From positions 1 through 7,866 of the forward strand of contig CAZEVI010000029.1 in assembly GCA_964515615.1 (NCBI GenBank): a stretch of DNA of 7,866 bases, written 5' to 3'. The notes beneath the pieces are model-generated. The model saw only the letters and a program-made list of their open reading frames with translations. It ran no database searches and was not told the DNA's origin. The first letter of the stretch is position 1; each line of letters starts with the position of its first letter. This document shows positions 5,846-7,866 of the stretch, in pieces. The translations under genes and the position numbers were made by a program. Source of the stretch: CAZEVI01 sp964515615 (GTDB taxonomy: Bacteria > Patescibacteriota > UBA1384 > XYA2-FULL-43-10 > CAINNR01).

Positions 5846-7866
5846 CTATTTTATTAAAATTTTGGCCCAACCAAACAGGCTATTTAGAGTCTTAAGGATA
5901 ATGCTAAATACAGATTGAGTAATTTCACCAGAAATCACAGTTTGGTCGGAACTAATCGTTGTATTCCCTGCTTTGTCCGAGCAATTAATTCTGAAGTGAT
6001 AAGGATTTTGCGGTTTTAGATCGGAAACGACTGACAAATGATTAGTCTCAAATATCCCATCATTTGTAGCCTTACCGCTATAATTTTCTCCTGAGATACC
6101 TTCACCATATTCAATCGAACATTCTGCCGATTCATCAGTTGTATAGCCAACAGTAATTTGGGCAATATCATTTTTACCTGAACCAACATTGGATGATTCC
6201 GTAGAAATATTGTCAACCTTTGGTGGTCGGGTATCAATCGGCGTAGTAAATGTAATTGTGTCTGATTTTGTAGTATTACCGTATTGATCGGTACCTGTGG
6301 CAAATAATTCATAAATGCTGTTATCAGCCAGATTGTCAATAGTTATTTCATGTTCTTTAATTTTATCTGAAAGAGAAATCTCTTTTCTGGCCTCGCCCTT
6401 TTGGTTGTAAAAGATCGATGATGTGGTTTCAATATTAGTGCTCCAATTTACCTTTAGGCCGGTAGCGGCTTTGTCTGTCAAAGACTGGACTCTTATACCA
6501 GAGATTAATGGTAGCGGAGGGGTTGAGTATGTAAGACCGGTAGAAAATTCCGAGCCATCAAATGTTTGTGCCTTAATTCGAAGTTGATAATTGGTCCCAG
6601 CCAACAAGTTGTCTAGGTTGTAACTAAAACTTGTCGCATAGCCGGGTAATTCTATGGTGTAATCATAGCTACCGAGGCCGTATTCAATCGAGCAAGTGGC
6701 TTGATAATTTGTCTGCCAAGAAATCAATGCGTTGGTCATCGAAATAATTTGGGCATTAAGATTGGTAATTTGCGGCGTATTAGTGGTGTTTGTTTCATAC
6801 CAGCCACTTTCACCAACATTGCCATTTTGATCACTCCAAGTTAATTTGTAACGATATTGCTTCTCACTTTTCAATCCAACAACTTGAACATTATGAGAGA
6901 CAGAGTAACTATTTTTTCCCTGTTCGGAAACATAAGTATTGCCGTCGTATACTTGGACAAAACCGGTGGTGGCTTTCGAAGAAGTCCAATCAACTATAAT
7001 CGATGACGGGCCCGCAGTAACAGTTGGACCATCAACAATCGATATCAACCCCGTAACACAAAATACACCCGGAATCCAATTCGAGACATTGCCGGCGTTA
7101 TCTTTGGTCCGGATATAAATTACATTGTCTTCATCCTGATAGGGGTTAACAGTCACTTCGGTTTCGGTTGTAGCGCTAACCGTGCCTGAAGAAGAAAGTT
7201 TGTAATCGTAGCCGTAAGTATCAGATTTTCCAAGCCCAACACCATCGGGTAACCTATCTGAAGCCGCCGGCCAAGAAAAAGTGAAATTCGTTTGTGTTGA
7301 ACAACCAGCCGGAGAAACATTGGCATAAGCAAGAGGGTCAGGAAGAGTGGTATCATATTTATAGATAAAGAGTGAAGGGTCGGATGGATCTAAGTGAGCA
7401 ATATTACCGGCAGCATCAACCGTTTCAACCCGAAAATAGTAAGTTTTACCATCTTCCAAAACCGTTGAATCGGTAGCAACGGTAAATTCACGATTGGTTT
7501 GATAATGAATTCCGCTGCCACCAAGCTCCGTTGCTATCCCTCTGGTAGTGTATGGATCGGAGTCTGCTGTCGTTCCAAAATATACATAGTAACCGGTGAT
7601 GGTGGTAGTAACCTCACCTTCGTTGGCATTATCGGAGGGCTCATCCCAAACAAGATCTACCGCTGGGTAATTATACCAGTTGTTGGAAGTCAAGGTTGTC
7701 TCCCCACCATTTTGGTTTTTGGCTGTAACCAAAGTTGGATTATTCGGAGCAGCTGTATCCCAAATATAGGTGGTCGTCAACGAATCAAGTTGCGGCTGTT
7801 GCAAACCATTGGAATAAAAATATAATTTCCATTTTAATACTTTCGGGTTGGACCCAACAGAATTAA
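5846..7866 (-). CDS. Tandem fibronectin-III-like surface protein (5' end outside window)
   Basis: The frame runs open to the right edge with no stop, so this is the C-terminal ~673 residues of a longer protein; the TTG at 7804 is in frame but is not needed as a start. Counting from it, about six beta-rich modules follow one another: ~16-150, 152-250, 256-340, 344-428, 432-521 and 526-626. Several close with the FN3-type F/G-strand pattern D-x-x-GN (VDAAGN 129-134, KDNAGN 234-239, SDQNGN 324-329, TDQYGN 505-510, SDKAGN 609-614), and linkers read DTxxP (16-20, 151-155, 524-528). Modules 4 and 6 share the exact strand CSIEYG (371-376, 562-567), and modules 3 and 5 have related versions, as in the FN3 domain of purple-acid-phosphatase type. 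The last ~22 residues (SVFSIILKTLNSLFGWAKILIK) are hydrophobic with Lys, a possible membrane anchor; no LPXTG-type sorting motif is present. Signal peptide and N-terminal domains lie outside the window. The protein is most likely exported and involved in adhesion or envelope structure; the partner is unknown. Confidence 0.9.
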   Translation of the reverse strand, partial: NSVGSNPKVLKWKLYFYSNGLQQPQLDSLTTTYIWDTAAPNNPTLVTAKNQNGGETTLTSNNWYNYPAVDLVWDEPSDNANEGEVTTTITGYYVYFGTTADSDPYTTRGIATELGGSGIHYQTNREFTVATDSTVLEDGKTYYFRVETVDAAGNIAHLDPSDPSLFIYKYDTTLPDPLAYANVSPAGCSTQTNFTFSWPAASDRLPDGVGLGKSDTYGYDYKLSSSGTVSATTETEVTVNPYQDEDNVIYIRTKDNAGNVSNWIPGVFCVTGLISIVDGPTVTAGPSSIIVDWTSSKATTGFVQVYDGNTYVSEQGKNSYSVSHNVQVVGLKSEKQYRYKLTWSDQNGNVGESGWYETNTTNTPQITNLNAQIISMTNALISWQTNYQATCSIEYGLGSYDYTIELPGYATSFSYNLDNLLAGTNYQLRIKAQTFDGSEFSTGLTYSTPPLPLISGIRVQSLTDKAATGLKVNWSTNIETTSSIFYNQKGEARKEISLSDKIKEHEITIDNLADNSIYELFATGTDQYGNTTKSDTITFTTPIDTRPPKVDNISTESSNVGSGKNDIAQITVGYTTDESAECSIEYGEGISGENYSGKATNDGIFETNHLSVVSDLKPQNPYHFRINCSDKAGNTTISSDQTVISGEITQSVFSIILKTLNSLFGWAKILIK

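Noticed and set aside
6016..6339. 107-aa - strand ORF inside the FN3 gene, and similar ones (7153-7356, 167-499, 4075-4359, 7499-7825)
   Set aside because: They lie within strongly supported genes in other frames or on the other strand, show no domain signature or ribosome-binding site, and have compositions typical of shadow translations.
1..7866. CRISPR array, tRNA, rRNA or insertion sequence
   Set aside because: No regularly spaced repeats, cloverleaf-like sequence, rRNA signature or transposase with terminal inverted repeats was seen; coding sequence fills almost the whole window.

Overview
The window looks like a stretch of a bacterial chromosome of moderate to low GC, most plausibly from a Patescibacteria/CPR-type lineage or a similar small-genome bacterium. 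That placement is an inference. It rests on the long surface protein of tandem fibronectin-III-like modules with 'DTT-P' linkers, the MacB-type ABC pair, the weak or absent Shine-Dalgarno sequences before most genes, and the AT-rich intergenic style. TGA ends ppsA as a stop and tryptophans are TGG, so the standard bacterial code (not the TGA=Gly code) is in use.

Layout. At the left edge, on the + strand, is the 3' part of an ORF whose first ~47 visible residues resemble a phage terminase large subunit, followed without a frameshift by ~225 residues I do not recognise. A hairpin terminator at 842-876 separates it from a convergent block that fills the rest of the window. That block lies entirely on the - strand and is transcribed from right to left: a large FN3-repeat surface protein (5' end beyond the right edge), an ABC ATPase, a MacB/FtsX-type permease, recX, and ppsA (phosphoenolpyruvate synthase). 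Gaps inside the block are 37, 88, 43 and about 90 nt, and none holds a convincing GC-rich terminator, so partial co-transcription is possible. An exact TATAAT before the ATPase suggests a separate ABC-pair promoter.

Functions. The ATPase and permease should form one MacB/LolCDE-like complex that works on envelope substrates by mechanotransmission rather than classic transport. No membrane-fusion partner lies in the window. The FN3 protein is probably secreted and cell-surface exposed, and its position beside the ABC pair is suggestive only. RecX (RecA modulator) and PpsA (pyruvate/PEP interconversion) look like ordinary housekeeping genes carried in the same direction.

Most worth a second look: the terminase-like/unknown chimeric ORF at the left edge, and the start of ppsA, where a near-perfect Shine-Dalgarno points to an ATT start codon. 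I see no CRISPR array, tRNA, rRNA, insertion sequence or clear new multi-gene system. There is no gene-free stretch longer than 300 bases.
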